Shown here piece by piece: positions 35,484-44,774 of a DNA stretch of 64,000 bases. How positions within the stretch are numbered: the first letter of the stretch is position 1; every line of letters starts with the position of its first letter. Made by a program: the position numbers and the translations under genes. The notes beneath the pieces were generated by a model. That model was not told the DNA's origin, did no database searches, and worked only from the letters and a program-made list of their open reading frames with translations. Source of the DNA: Azoarcus sp031546845. GTDB taxonomy: Bacteria; Pseudomonadota; Gammaproteobacteria; Burkholderiales; Rhodocyclaceae. The stretch covers positions 93,544 to 157,543 of the forward strand of contig JAVBJT010000004.1 of NCBI GenBank assembly GCA_031546845.1, in the 5' to 3' direction.

Positions 35484-36448
35484 AGCTTTCGATCGTCGTT
35501 CCCTGTTACAACGAAGAGGAAGTCCTGCCCGAAACCGTCAAGCGCCTGACCGAACTGCTCGACAGATTGGTGGAGCAAGGCAAGATCGACGCGGGCAGCC
35601 ACGTGATCTTCGTCGACGACGGCAGCCGCGACCGCACCTGGGAACAGATCGAAACCCACGCCGCCAACCAGAATTACGTGCGCGGTGTGAAGCTGTCGCG
35701 TAATCGCGGCCACCAGAACGCCTTGCTCGCCGGCCTGTTCCATGCCGACGGCGACGCGGTGATTTCCGTCGACGCCGACCTGCAGGACGATCTGGAAGCC
35801 ATCGCGCAGATGGTCGACGCCCATCTGGCCGGCATGGACGTGGTATACGGCGTGCGCCGCCGGCGCGACACCGATACCTTCTTCAAGCGCCTGACGGCGG
35901 AAGGCTACTACCGCCTACTCGCGCGCATGGGGGTGGAGATCGTTTTCAACCACGCCGATTACCGCCTACTCAGCCGCCGCGCCATCGACGCGCTACGCGA
36001 ATACGGTGAAAGCAACTTTTTCCTGCGCGGCATCGTGCCGCAACTCGGTTTTCCGTCGGCCACGGTGTATTACAACCGCGCCGAGCGCTTCGCCGGCGAA
36101 TCCAAATATCCGCTGCGCAAAATGCTGGCTTTCGCCTGGCAGGGCATTTCATCTTTTTCCGCCGCGCCGCTGCACCTGATCACCAGCCTCGGCCTGTTGA
36201 TTTCGCTTGGCAGTTTCGGCGTATCGGCCTGGGCGCTGTGGGTCAAACTGTTTTCCGAGCAGGCGGTACCGGGCTGGGCCTCCACCGTGGTGCCCATCTA
36301 CCTGCTCGGCGGCGTACAACTGCTTTGCATCGGCATCATCGGTGAATATCTGGCCAAGATGTATCTCGAAACCAAGCAGCGGCCGCGTTATTTCATCGAA
36401 AAAACCGCCGGCCCGGACACCGCCTCCGCGCGGGATGAGCGCCAATGA
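35480..36448 (+). CDS. GT2 family polyprenyl-phosphate glycosyltransferase (GtrB-like)
   Basis: A 322-residue enzyme. SIVVPCYNEEEVLP starts the fold, and DDGSRDRTW and SVDADLQDDLEAI hold the catalytic Asp residues. SRNRGHQNALLAGL and two C-terminal membrane helices are typical of GtrB/DPM1 enzymes. With GtrA and the GT39-like protein it would make, flip and transfer a sugar on polyprenyl phosphate. Confidence 0.92.
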   Translation: MKLSIVVPCYNEEEVLPETVKRLTELLDRLVEQGKIDAGSHVIFVDDGSRDRTWEQIETHAANQNYVRGVKLSRNRGHQNALLAGLFHADGDAVISVDADLQDDLEAIAQMVDAHLAGMDVVYGVRRRRDTDTFFKRLTAEGYYRLLARMGVEIVFNHADYRLLSRRAIDALREYGESNFFLRGIVPQLGFPSATVYYNRAERFAGESKYPLRKMLAFAWQGISSFSAAPLHLITSLGLLISLGSFGVSAWALWVKLFSEQAVPGWASTVVPIYLLGGVQLLCIGIIGEYLAKMYLETKQRPRYFIEKTAGPDTASARDERQ

Positions 36449-37893
36449 GCATCCGGCGGTCCCTGGGGATCAGCGCGGTCTCACAGTTCGCCACTTTTGC
36501 GATCAGCTTCGCCAGCGTCATCATCGTCTCACGCCTGCTCACACCGGCGGAGGTGGGCATCTTCTCGGTCGCGGCCTCGATTCTTGCCTTCGCTCACGTT
36601 TTCCGCGACTTCGGCGTCGCCCAGTTTCTCGTCCAGGCCGAGGAAATCACCCGTGACCGGCTACGCGCTGCCTTTACCGTGACGCTGGGCGTATCGTGGA
36701 CCATCGCGGCGCTGCTGCTACTGTCGCGCCACGCCATCGCCCGCTTCTACGACAACCCCGGCGTTGCCGAGGTGCTCGGGCTGATCTCGGTCAATTTCGT
36801 CATCCTGCCGTTCGGCTCGCCGCTGCTGTCCCTGCTGCGGCGGGAGCTCCAGTTCGACAAGATCGCGCTGGTCAACATCGCCAATGCCTTGATCGGCAGC
36901 GTGGTCACCGTCGCCACCGCCTACGCCGGGCAAAGCTATCTGAGCATGGGCTGGGGGGCGATCGCCGGCAACGTGGGCAACGTGGTGCTGCTCAACTTCA
37001 TCCGCCGCGGGCAGATCTTCATGCTGCCGACCACGCACGGGCTAGGAGAAGTCGTCCGCTTCGGCTCGATGGCCAGCACCAGTTCGCTGCTCACCGAACT
37101 CGGCTCCAGCGCGCCCGATCTGATCCTCGGCCGCACGCTGGGCTTTGCCGACGTGGCTTTTTTCAGCCGCGCCGACGCGCTGCGCAAAATGACGCTCGGA
37201 CAGCTTTTCGTGCTTGTGCGCGGCGTCTACTTCCCCTCTTTCGCCAAACTTGCGCGCGAAGGCGGCGATCCGGCCGAGATGTACTGCCGCTCGATGCCTT
37301 ACATGATCGCCTTCACCGCCCCCGCGCTCGCGTTGCTCGCGCTGCTCGCCGAACCGTTGATCCTGTTCCTGTTCGGCGCGCAATGGGTGCGCGCCGCACC
37401 GCTGGCGTCGCTGCTGTGCGGCTTTGCCGTACTGACGACGCCGGTGTCGATGGCAAGCACGTCGTTGGTGGCCTGCGGCAAGGTAAAGGCCGTCATGCAT
37501 GCGCAAATCCTGATCCAGGCCGCGCGCATGGCCCCGCTGGCGCTATCGATCTGGCTTCCCCTGGAACAGGTCGTGCTCGTGTTCAGCCTGTCCTACATCG
37601 TCGAATTGCTGATTTACTTTGCCGCCCTACATTCAGCTTTCGGCATGAGTGCGCGTCAACTGTGGCGCAGCACGTACAGCTCCTACCTGCTGCTGCTGTG
37701 GTCGCTGGCCGGCCCCGCGGCGGTGCTACTGACAAGCCGTGCCGCGCTGCCGGGAATGTCTCCGCTGCTCGTTCTGGCCTGCGCACTGCCGCTTGCCGTC
37801 ATTGGCTGGCTGGCTGGCATCCACGTCCACGGGCACCCTCTGAAATCCGAACTGTCGATGCTGTTACAGCGCATTCGCAGAGACGGACGATGA
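36445..37893 (+). CDS. polysaccharide flippase, Wzx/PST family
   Basis: A 482-residue polytopic membrane protein with about twelve to fourteen segments. The N-terminus (LGISAVSQFATFAISFASVIIVSRLLTPAEVGIF) and DFGVAQFLVQ are classic for lipopolysaccharide/EPS repeat-unit flippases of the MOP superfamily. It should move the undecaprenyl-linked repeat unit to the periplasm. Both ends overlap neighbours by four bases. Confidence 0.92.
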   Translation: MSIRRSLGISAVSQFATFAISFASVIIVSRLLTPAEVGIFSVAASILAFAHVFRDFGVAQFLVQAEEITRDRLRAAFTVTLGVSWTIAALLLLSRHAIARFYDNPGVAEVLGLISVNFVILPFGSPLLSLLRRELQFDKIALVNIANALIGSVVTVATAYAGQSYLSMGWGAIAGNVGNVVLLNFIRRGQIFMLPTTHGLGEVVRFGSMASTSSLLTELGSSAPDLILGRTLGFADVAFFSRADALRKMTLGQLFVLVRGVYFPSFAKLAREGGDPAEMYCRSMPYMIAFTAPALALLALLAEPLILFLFGAQWVRAAPLASLLCGFAVLTTPVSMASTSLVACGKVKAVMHAQILIQAARMAPLALSIWLPLEQVVLVFSLSYIVELLIYFAALHSAFGMSARQLWRSTYSSYLLLLWSLAGPAAVLLTSRAALPGMSPLLVLACALPLAVIGWLAGIHVHGHPLKSELSMLLQRIRRDGR

Positions 37894-38984
37894 ACATCCT
37901 GTTCACCAACACCAACAGCTATCTCCCGCAGTGGGTGGGCGGTTCGGAAGTATCCACCCACGATCTCGCGCTGACACTCGCCCAACGCGGACATCGTCCC
38001 GCCGTGCTAGCCGCCCTCAAACCCGCCGGCCCGACCTGGCTCAAGAACCGCCTGCTCAAGCAACTGACCGGCAAGACGTTTCCCGCCGATACCCGACGCC
38101 CTTACCCAATTTTTCGCGGCTATGGGCTGAGCGACAAACCGGCGGGCGCGGTCGCGGAAGTCGTCGCCGCCTTTCACCCGGATGCCGCCATCGTCCAGGT
38201 CGGCAACCCCGCTCTGCTGGTCAATACCCTGATCGACGCGGGCATCCCCACTGTCGTTTACTTCCGCGATGCCAAATTCCTCAGCCGTGGCGGCACATTC
38301 CCGCATCACCCCTTATTGGGCTTTGCCGCCAATTCAGCTTTTACCGCCGCGCTGGCCAAGGAAAAGCTCGGCATCGATGCCGACATCATTCAACCGTTGG
38401 TGCGCGCCAGCGCTTATGCCACAATCCGCATCCCGAGTTACGTACTGTTCATCAACCCGGTAGCCGTAAAAGGACTCGACACCGCCGTCGAACTGGCGCG
38501 ACACAACCCGGATATCCACTTTGTATTCCAGGAAAGCTGGCCTCTCGGCAGCAAGGCCTTCGTGGACCTTGAAGCACGCTGCAGCGCATTACCCAACATC
38601 ACGCTGCGCCATGCCACACTCGACATGAAATCGGTTTACCACGGCACCCGGCTCCTGCTCATGCCGAGCCGCTGTCTCGAAGCCTGGGGACGGGTCGTGA
38701 CCGAAGCGCATTTCAGCGGCATTCCCGTCATCGCCAGCCACATTGGCGGACTCCCTGAAAGCGTCGGCCCCGGCGGCCTGCTGATCCCGTCCGACGCACC
38801 GGACGACGCCTGGAACGAAGCGCTGAACAGCCTTTGGCATAATCCTGAGGAATATGCCGCATTGTCGAACCGGGCGCTGCTTTATTCTCAGCGGGATGAG
38901 ATTCGTCCCGACACGCTCGCCAATCGCCTGCTTGCCATCATCGACCGGCTGATTTCCAACAACAACCGTGCCCCCGCTTCCTGA
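37890..38984 (+). CDS. GT4-like glycosyltransferase
   Basis: A 364-residue GT-B enzyme. The N-terminal domain starts NILFTNTNSYLPQWVGGSE, with the glycine-rich acceptor loop. The C-terminal domain has MPSRCLEAWGRVVTEAHFSGIPVIAS and GGLPESVGPGGLLIP, the E-x7-E and sugar-nucleotide binding region. Substrate is not readable. It starts at ATG 37890 overlapping the flippase stop. Confidence 0.85.
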   Translation: MNILFTNTNSYLPQWVGGSEVSTHDLALTLAQRGHRPAVLAALKPAGPTWLKNRLLKQLTGKTFPADTRRPYPIFRGYGLSDKPAGAVAEVVAAFHPDAAIVQVGNPALLVNTLIDAGIPTVVYFRDAKFLSRGGTFPHHPLLGFAANSAFTAALAKEKLGIDADIIQPLVRASAYATIRIPSYVLFINPVAVKGLDTAVELARHNPDIHFVFQESWPLGSKAFVDLEARCSALPNITLRHATLDMKSVYHGTRLLLMPSRCLEAWGRVVTEAHFSGIPVIASHIGGLPESVGPGGLLIPSDAPDDAWNEALNSLWHNPEEYAALSNRALLYSQRDEIRPDTLANRLLAIIDRLISNNNRAPAS

Positions 38985-38997
38985 CCCCTCAATCGAC

Positions 38998-39846
38998 ATG
39001 CAGCTTTATTGGTGCCAAACCGCCCAACCGAACGTCGGCGATGCCCTCAACGTCTGGCTGTGGCCGCGCGTACTGCCCGCGCTCGCAAACACCGCCCTGC
39101 CCGGAACGTTCTACGGCATCGGCTCGATTCTCGACGAGCGTCTGAATTCACCAGGCCCCAAGTACATTCTCGGCAGCGGCGCACGCCGTGCGCTCCACGG
39201 CATCGATGCCAAGGTCGATCTGCGTTGCCTTGCCGTGCGCGGGCCGCTGACGGCCGACGCGCTAGCGCTTCCGGCCAAGTTCGCGGCCATCGACCCTGCC
39301 GTGCTCGTCTCGCGGCTGTACCCACACGGTAGCCGTAAACGCGACGACATCGGCTTCGTCCCCTACTTCGCCTCGCCGCAGGATATCTGGTCCGGTATCG
39401 CAGAACGCCTGGGCATGCGCTTCGTTTCGCCCCATCTCGGCGTGGAAGAATTCCTCAGCGCGCTCGACGGCTGCCGTTTCGTCATCACCGAAGCCATGCA
39501 CGGCGCCATCCTCGCCGATGCGCTGCGCATTCCGTGGTTCCCGATCGGCGCCAACAGCCTCGTCTATGAAGGCGGGACCAACAGCTTCAAATGGACCGAT
39601 TGGTGCAAATCGGTCGACCTGGATTTTCAGCCCCGCCATTTACCCCCGCTCTGGCAACCCGGGCAACAAACCTTGGCCGCGCTACGTACCCATGTCAAAA
39701 CCAAATGGGCGGAACACTGCCTGCGCGCCATCGTCGCAGGCAAACGCCGTTACCTCTCGACGGACGGCGTTTTCAACGCCGGTCTTGCCCGGCTAGACGA
39801 CGCCATCGGTGAATTCGATCGCCTTCTGACCCGGGATGCGCCATGA
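38998..39846 (+). CDS. polysaccharide pyruvyl transferase family protein
   Basis: A 282-residue protein. The N-terminal QPNVGDALNVWLWPRVLP and GIGSILDERL, and the central ITEAMHGAILADALRIPW, are the hallmarks of pyruvyl transferases that add ketal-linked pyruvate from phosphoenolpyruvate to sugars. It would give the polymer acidic groups. ATG 38998 is chosen; GTG 38968 would add ten Pro-rich residues overlapping the previous gene. Confidence 0.85.
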   Translation: MQLYWCQTAQPNVGDALNVWLWPRVLPALANTALPGTFYGIGSILDERLNSPGPKYILGSGARRALHGIDAKVDLRCLAVRGPLTADALALPAKFAAIDPAVLVSRLYPHGSRKRDDIGFVPYFASPQDIWSGIAERLGMRFVSPHLGVEEFLSALDGCRFVITEAMHGAILADALRIPWFPIGANSLVYEGGTNSFKWTDWCKSVDLDFQPRHLPPLWQPGQQTLAALRTHVKTKWAEHCLRAIVAGKRRYLSTDGVFNAGLARLDDAIGEFDRLLTRDAP

Positions 39847-41102
39847 CGCCCCCGCGTCAACGCATCCTGTTCCTCTCCCCAGCCGTGCCCAACCCGCTCG
39901 GCTCGGGCTGGGAAAAACGCGCCTGGTCCCACCTCGAAGCCTTATCCGGCATGGGCGATGTCGATCTGCTGCTGTGCCTGTTGCCGGCACAGATCCGTTC
40001 TGCCGGCCCGCTCGACGCCGTGGCGCAAAAATGCCGCCAGATCCTTGTTCTGCCAATTCGGCCAGCAGCGCGGCGCGGCACCTCGCGCTGGCCGGGGGTG
40101 ACATTGCTGCGCCGCCTGATCCATTTTGACGGCCCGCGTCACACGCTGGAACCAGCGGCACAGGAAACGGTGGCAGCACTGGACGCGAAACCATCGCATC
40201 CCTACGACCTTGCCTTCTGCTTCCGTCTACGCGCCCACACGATGCTCAACCGGCTTGCCGACAGTGCCGGGCTGGCCTGGCGGCGCCGTTTCGTCGATCT
40301 GGACGACATCGAATCCCGCGTACTGTGGCGTGAATTCCTGACCCAGCGGGGTACGTTCGGCCCCGAGCACCGGCTGCTGCTGCTCGCCGATGCCGCCGAG
40401 GCGCGGCGCGACGAAAACGCGGTACTACGCCACGCCGACGGCATCGGCGTGTGCTCCGCACTGGATGCCGAAACCATTGCCGCGCGCAAACCACGCGGCA
40501 CGGTGACGATCATCCCGAACTCCTTCGCCGAACTGCCCGCACTGCCGCCCAAAGCCGCCAGCGAAGCGGCGCGCCTGCTCTTTCTCGGCACCCTGTCGTT
40601 CAAGCCGAACGAAGACGCCATTCTGTATTTCTGCACCCACATCCTGCCGCTGCTGCAAAGCCGCCGCGCCCAACCGCTGGCGCTTGACATCGTCGGGCGC
40701 GGACCGTCGGCGGCGGTTCAGGCGCTGGCGGCGCTGCCGGGCGTCACCGTTACCGGCGGCGTGGAGCGGGTCGAGCCTTATTACCAGAATGCGGACGTCG
40801 TCATCGTGCCGATCCGTTACGGCGGCGGCACGCGCATCAAAATCCTCGAAGCGCTGACACTGGGCCGGGCGGTGGTATCGACCACGATTGGCGCCGAAGG
40901 GCTCGATCTGCGCCCCGACCAGGACATTCTCATTGCCGACTCACCCGACGATTTCGCCGCTGCCTGCCTGCGGCTGATCGACGACGGCACGCTGCATGCC
41001 CGCATCGCCCAATCCGGACGGGAACGCTTCATGGACACCTATGCGGCCGGGCGAGTACAAAAACGGATGGCGGATGAGCTATCCTCTATCCTTTCAGGGT
41101 AA
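39843..41102 (+). CDS. glycosyltransferase, exopolysaccharide type (GT4/GT1-like)
   Basis: A 419-residue GT-B enzyme. The N-terminus has ILFLSPAVPNPLGSGWEKRAW, the middle has FVDLDDIESRVLWREF, and the donor-binding part has GTLSFKPNEDAILYF and GGGTRIKILEALTLGRAVVSTTIGAEGLD. This layout resembles the PEP-CTERM/XrtA-associated sugar transferases, such as the one encoded at 52035-53294. The stop is followed by 144 bases before the next gene. Confidence 0.86.
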   Translation: MTPPRQRILFLSPAVPNPLGSGWEKRAWSHLEALSGMGDVDLLLCLLPAQIRSAGPLDAVAQKCRQILVLPIRPAARRGTSRWPGVTLLRRLIHFDGPRHTLEPAAQETVAALDAKPSHPYDLAFCFRLRAHTMLNRLADSAGLAWRRRFVDLDDIESRVLWREFLTQRGTFGPEHRLLLLADAAEARRDENAVLRHADGIGVCSALDAETIAARKPRGTVTIIPNSFAELPALPPKAASEAARLLFLGTLSFKPNEDAILYFCTHILPLLQSRRAQPLALDIVGRGPSAAVQALAALPGVTVTGGVERVEPYYQNADVVIVPIRYGGGTRIKILEALTLGRAVVSTTIGAEGLDLRPDQDILIADSPDDFAAACLRLIDDGTLHARIAQSGRERFMDTYAAGRVQKRMADELSSILSG

Positions 41103-41235
41103 AACACACCGGCGACGGGGGGCGGATGCGCACGCTACCGCCCCTCCATCCGCACCCGCCCCCCGCGCGGATACCGCCCTTACAGAACAAAACACCCCCG
41201 GAACGGCAACATATACCGCCTCCCGGGCTTGCTTT

Positions 41236-41241
41236 AGGAGG
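41236..41241 (+). promoter_or_regulatory. ribosome binding site that fixes a TTG start
   Basis: AGGAGG with a five-base spacer to TTG 41247. No ATG or GTG in this frame is as well placed, so it supports TTG as the start of the asparagine-synthase-like protein. Confidence 0.7.
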
Positions 41242-41246
41242 CACGC

Positions 41247-43052
41247 TTGTCCGTCACCTTCGCGGGAATGCTCTCGTGTTCCCCCCCGCCTTACGATGTC
41301 CGCCGCCCCAGCCACCTGACCCTGCTGGAATTTGCCACCGGTTTTCTCGCTCAATCCGGCACGCTCAGCGAATTTCAAGACGGCCCGGAGCTTTGCCTGG
41401 CCATCGGCACGCCCCGCTTCAGCGATGCGGCGCTTGCCGATATCGCCGCCACCGCCGGCCCCGCCGCAGCCTGGCTCACCGCCTTTCGCGACTACGGTCC
41501 CGCCGCGCCCGCGCGCGCACGCGGCCGTTTCGCCGTTGTCGTATTCAACCCGTCCCGCCCCAGCCTCGCCCTCGCCGTCGACCGCTTCGGCACTTACCCC
41601 GTGTGCTACAGCGGCAACCACGACTACTGCGCCTTCGCCGACCTGGCGCATGCCGTGCCCGCCGCCGAAGGCGGCATCGATCCGCAAGCGATTTTCGACT
41701 ACCTTTATTTCCACGCGATTCCCGCGCCACGCACCATCCATCGCGGCGTATCGCGGCTGCCGGCGGCGCACACGCTGACCTGGAACGAACAAGGGCTACG
41801 CCTCGACAATTACTGGCAGCCCCATTTCGCCCCCGACCCGAAACGCGACCTGGAAAGCAGCAAGGCCGAATTTCTCTCTATCGTCGGCCGCGCCGTCAAA
41901 CGCGAAGCCCGGGGCGAAACCAAAGTCGGCGCCTTTCTTTCTGGCGGCACCGACAGCTCGACCGTCGCCGGTATGCTGTGCAAGGCACTGAAAAAGCCCG
42001 CCCCGACCTACTCGATCGGCTTCGATGCCCAGGGCTATGACGAAATGGAGTACGCCCGCCTGGCCTCGCGCCATTTCGGCACCGAGCACCACGAGTATTA
42101 CGTTACCGCCGACGACCTCGTCGACGCCCTACCGCGCATCGCCACGCACTACGATCAGCCCTTCGGCAACTCATCCGTTGCACCTTCCTGGATCTGCGCC
42201 AGTCGCGCGCGCGCCGACGGCATCACCAAACTACTCGCCGGCGACGGTGGCGACGAACTGTTCGGCGGCAATGCCCGCTACGCCAAGCAAACGGTGTTCG
42301 AACTCTACGGCCGCGTCCCGCGTCTCGTCCGCCGCGCCCTACTCGAACCGGTGCTCGGCCTGCCCGGCATGAACAAAATCAAGCTCACGCGCAAAGCGGC
42401 GAGCTACGTCGAACAAGCCGCGGTGCCCCTGCCCGACCGCCTTGAAATGTACAACCTGCTGCTGCGGCTGGGACCACGGGAAGTGTTCGAGCCCGGCTTT
42501 CTGGAACAGGTGGACATCGCCGCGCCGCTCATAGCTCAGCGCGGCACATGGGCCCAATCCGCTGGCAGCACACTGATCGACCGCATGCTCGCCTTCGATT
42601 GGAAATACACACTGGCCGACAACGATCTGCCCAAAGTCATCGGCGCCACGAGCTTGGCCGGCCTCGGCGTCGCCTTTCCCTTGCTCGCCGAAGACCTGAT
42701 CGATTTTTCCCTGACGCTGCCGCCGGACTGGAAGCTCTCCAAGGACCGTACCTTGCGCTGGTTCTTCAAGGAAGCGCTCAAAGACTTCCTGCCCGCCGAC
42801 ATCATCGCCAAGAAAAAACACGGCTTCGGCTTGCCCTTCGGTGTCTGGGCCTGCAAACACGAGGGACTACGCGCGCTCACCGCGGATGCGCTGAACGGCC
42901 TGGGGCGGCGCAGAATCGTCCGCGCCGATTTCATCAATCCGCTGATCAACCGCCTACTGCCATCCCACCCGGGCTATTACGGCGAAATGGTGTGGATCCT
43001 CGTCGTGCTGGAACTGTGGCTGCGCGAATACGCGCCAGAATATCGGTCGTAA
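41247..43052 (+). CDS. asparagine synthase-related protein lacking the N-terminal nucleophile Cys
   Basis: A 601-residue two-domain protein. The N-terminal half keeps the Ntn glutaminase fold (FAVVVFNPSRPSLALAVDRFGTYPVCY), but the mature N-terminus reads SVTFAGML, with no Cys at position 2, so glutamine hydrolysis is unlikely. The C-terminal synthetase domain is intact: the PP-loop AFLSGGTDSST is near residue 232, followed by LLAGDGGDELFGG. It may use free ammonia or another amine, or adenylate a sugar carboxylate for amidation. A second homologue in the same locus (47362-49278) keeps the Cys. TTG start with AGGAGG. Confidence 0.83.
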   Translation: MSVTFAGMLSCSPPPYDVRRPSHLTLLEFATGFLAQSGTLSEFQDGPELCLAIGTPRFSDAALADIAATAGPAAAWLTAFRDYGPAAPARARGRFAVVVFNPSRPSLALAVDRFGTYPVCYSGNHDYCAFADLAHAVPAAEGGIDPQAIFDYLYFHAIPAPRTIHRGVSRLPAAHTLTWNEQGLRLDNYWQPHFAPDPKRDLESSKAEFLSIVGRAVKREARGETKVGAFLSGGTDSSTVAGMLCKALKKPAPTYSIGFDAQGYDEMEYARLASRHFGTEHHEYYVTADDLVDALPRIATHYDQPFGNSSVAPSWICASRARADGITKLLAGDGGDELFGGNARYAKQTVFELYGRVPRLVRRALLEPVLGLPGMNKIKLTRKAASYVEQAAVPLPDRLEMYNLLLRLGPREVFEPGFLEQVDIAAPLIAQRGTWAQSAGSTLIDRMLAFDWKYTLADNDLPKVIGATSLAGLGVAFPLLAEDLIDFSLTLPPDWKLSKDRTLRWFFKEALKDFLPADIIAKKKHGFGLPFGVWACKHEGLRALTADALNGLGRRRIVRADFINPLINRLLPSHPGYYGEMVWILVVLELWLREYAPEYRS

Positions 43053-43169
43053 GCGCTCGCGCGGGTGGCTTGGAATTTCATGCCACCCGAACACAGCGGT
43101 AGCAATCAATTCGCCATACCGGAAAATCCCTACCACACCCGGAAATGTTGACAGCGAATTACGGCGCGT

Positions 43170-44765
43170 CACAGCACATACTGAACCCTATCGCCCGCCC
43201 GACCACTGATCAACTAAAAAATATTTCAACCACACAACTCTGATCAAGCCCCTTGCTCGCGGCATTTTCAATATACAGCCGGACGCTGCCATTCAGGCTT
43301 TAAATCACCCTTATTTTTAATAAATTGTTTTTTGAACATAAAGCAAAGATTGAAAATAAAAATGAAAAAAATATATCCTATTAATGAAAAAATAGCGGCC
43401 TTCTGCTTTTCAACAATAATATTCTTGTTATTGCACCACAGCTATGAAATAGTCGATTTCCTGGCAGATTCTAGTGTTTACTGGGAGCTTTCTCGCCCAG
43501 AGGTTCTCATAGATTTCCCCCATGAAATCAGGGGATACTTTTACCCTCTTCTGCTTTCTCCCGCACGCTGGTTAGACATTTTTTTCCCTATCAGCCACCT
43601 TCCATACAGAATTTTCTCATCGGTCTTATCTGCACTCTTTCTTTCCGTTTTTTTACCTGATTTTTATGTTCACCTTTACGGTGGGAAAACAACGCTACCA
43701 CGAAGAGTGCTGCCCTCCATATTTGTAGCAATATTTTTCCCTGGAATTTTGTTATATCCCCTAAGCGATTTTCCTGCTTTTATTTTATTGATTTTTTCAA
43801 TTTCATTTATTGAAAAATCATACTCACATAACACCACAGCAAAAAAAATGTTTTTTGTTTTTTTAGCAGGCATATTTCTCGGTGGCACCTATAACACTAG
43901 AACAATATATATTTTCTCCATAATACCCATATTACTTTACTTCGCAACCCGCCCTTTTTTCTCCATCGAAAAAGAGAATATCGGATACCACGCCAAGGCT
44001 ACTCTGGCGATTCTCCTGGGCTTACTAATTGCCAGCCTGCCGCAAATTATAATAAACAAAAAAAATTACGACTCTTATACGCCTGCTGTCACTTCATCTG
44101 AAAAAATATTTTCAAAACAACTCAAATGGGGCATTGCAATACAAAAATACTCTACAACCATTGATCCGGAAGCCCCCAGAGCAACCATGTTCTACATCGA
44201 TAAAAAAGGTATAAAAATCCTAACAACTGCCGGACTGGAAAGCTCTACGGGACTTTCATTCAAAGAGTATCTGGAGCTTGTCAAAAAAAATCCAGCTACT
44301 TTTTTTGCAATATACATACGACACGTTGTCGCCGGGCTGGACGTCAGAGACGGAGAAATGTACGTCTCTGATTACGATGATAGAAAAGACATACTTTCAA
44401 TTATTAATTTTTTTATTCTATTTTTTGGAATATGGCTTTTTTTTATGAAAACAGGAAACAATCAAGCTGCGATTGATATAAAAAGCAGCCTTGTCTGGCT
44501 TGCTGCCATATTGGCTCCTGTTGCCGCAATCATTCCAGGTGCAATGGAAACACGCTTCTTTCTCCCCATCCACCTGCTCATTTATTGTGCTGTCGCGTTT
44601 AAATTCGACTACCGGTGGATCAGAACAAAAATCTACAAGCACCCTATCCAATTTATGTTGGCACTTTTTTTCACGGCGCTACCTTATTTCAAAATCACGT
44701 TAGCGGCGCAATCCAGTTTGAGATATGCAATGTGGAGTACGTTTTGAATTTTGAAACATAGCTGC
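43170..44765. other. AT-rich segment inside the exopolysaccharide locus
   Basis: The base composition drops sharply from about 43170 and recovers at about 44770, with long A and T runs unlike the GC-rich flanks. It contains one gene (43332-44747) and a 279-base upstream gap with no clear gene. It lies exactly where the two converging operons meet, which suggests an acquired variable-glycan cassette. Confidence 0.7.
43332..44747 (+). CDS. AT-rich polytopic membrane protein, putative GT39-like
   Basis: A protein of about 461-471 residues with roughly ten hydrophobic segments. After the first helix comes a loop with FLADSSVYWELSRPE, and then HEIRGYFYPLLLSPARW, a layout similar to GT-C glycosyltransferases, in which an acidic loop residue is catalytic. 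The similarity is only in topology, so the assignment is tentative; a polymerase-like role is also possible. The start is TTG 43332 or ATG 43362 (MKKIYPINEK). It is the last gene of the plus-strand arm and compositionally foreign. Confidence 0.72.
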   Translation: MNIKQRLKIKMKKIYPINEKIAAFCFSTIIFLLLHHSYEIVDFLADSSVYWELSRPEVLIDFPHEIRGYFYPLLLSPARWLDIFFPISHLPYRIFSSVLSALFLSVFLPDFYVHLYGGKTTLPRRVLPSIFVAIFFPGILLYPLSDFPAFILLIFSISFIEKSYSHNTTAKKMFFVFLAGIFLGGTYNTRTIYIFSIIPILLYFATRPFFSIEKENIGYHAKATLAILLGLLIASLPQIIINKKNYDSYTPAVTSSEKIFSKQLKWGIAIQKYSTTIDPEAPRATMFYIDKKGIKILTTAGLESSTGLSFKEYLELVKKNPATFFAIYIRHVVAGLDVRDGEMYVSDYDDRKDILSIINFFILFFGIWLFFMKTGNNQAAIDIKSSLVWLAAILAPVAAIIPGAMETRFFLPIHLLIYCAVAFKFDYRWIRTKIYKHPIQFMLALFFTALPYFKITLAAQSSLRYAMWSTF

Positions 44766-44774
44766 GCGATACTT

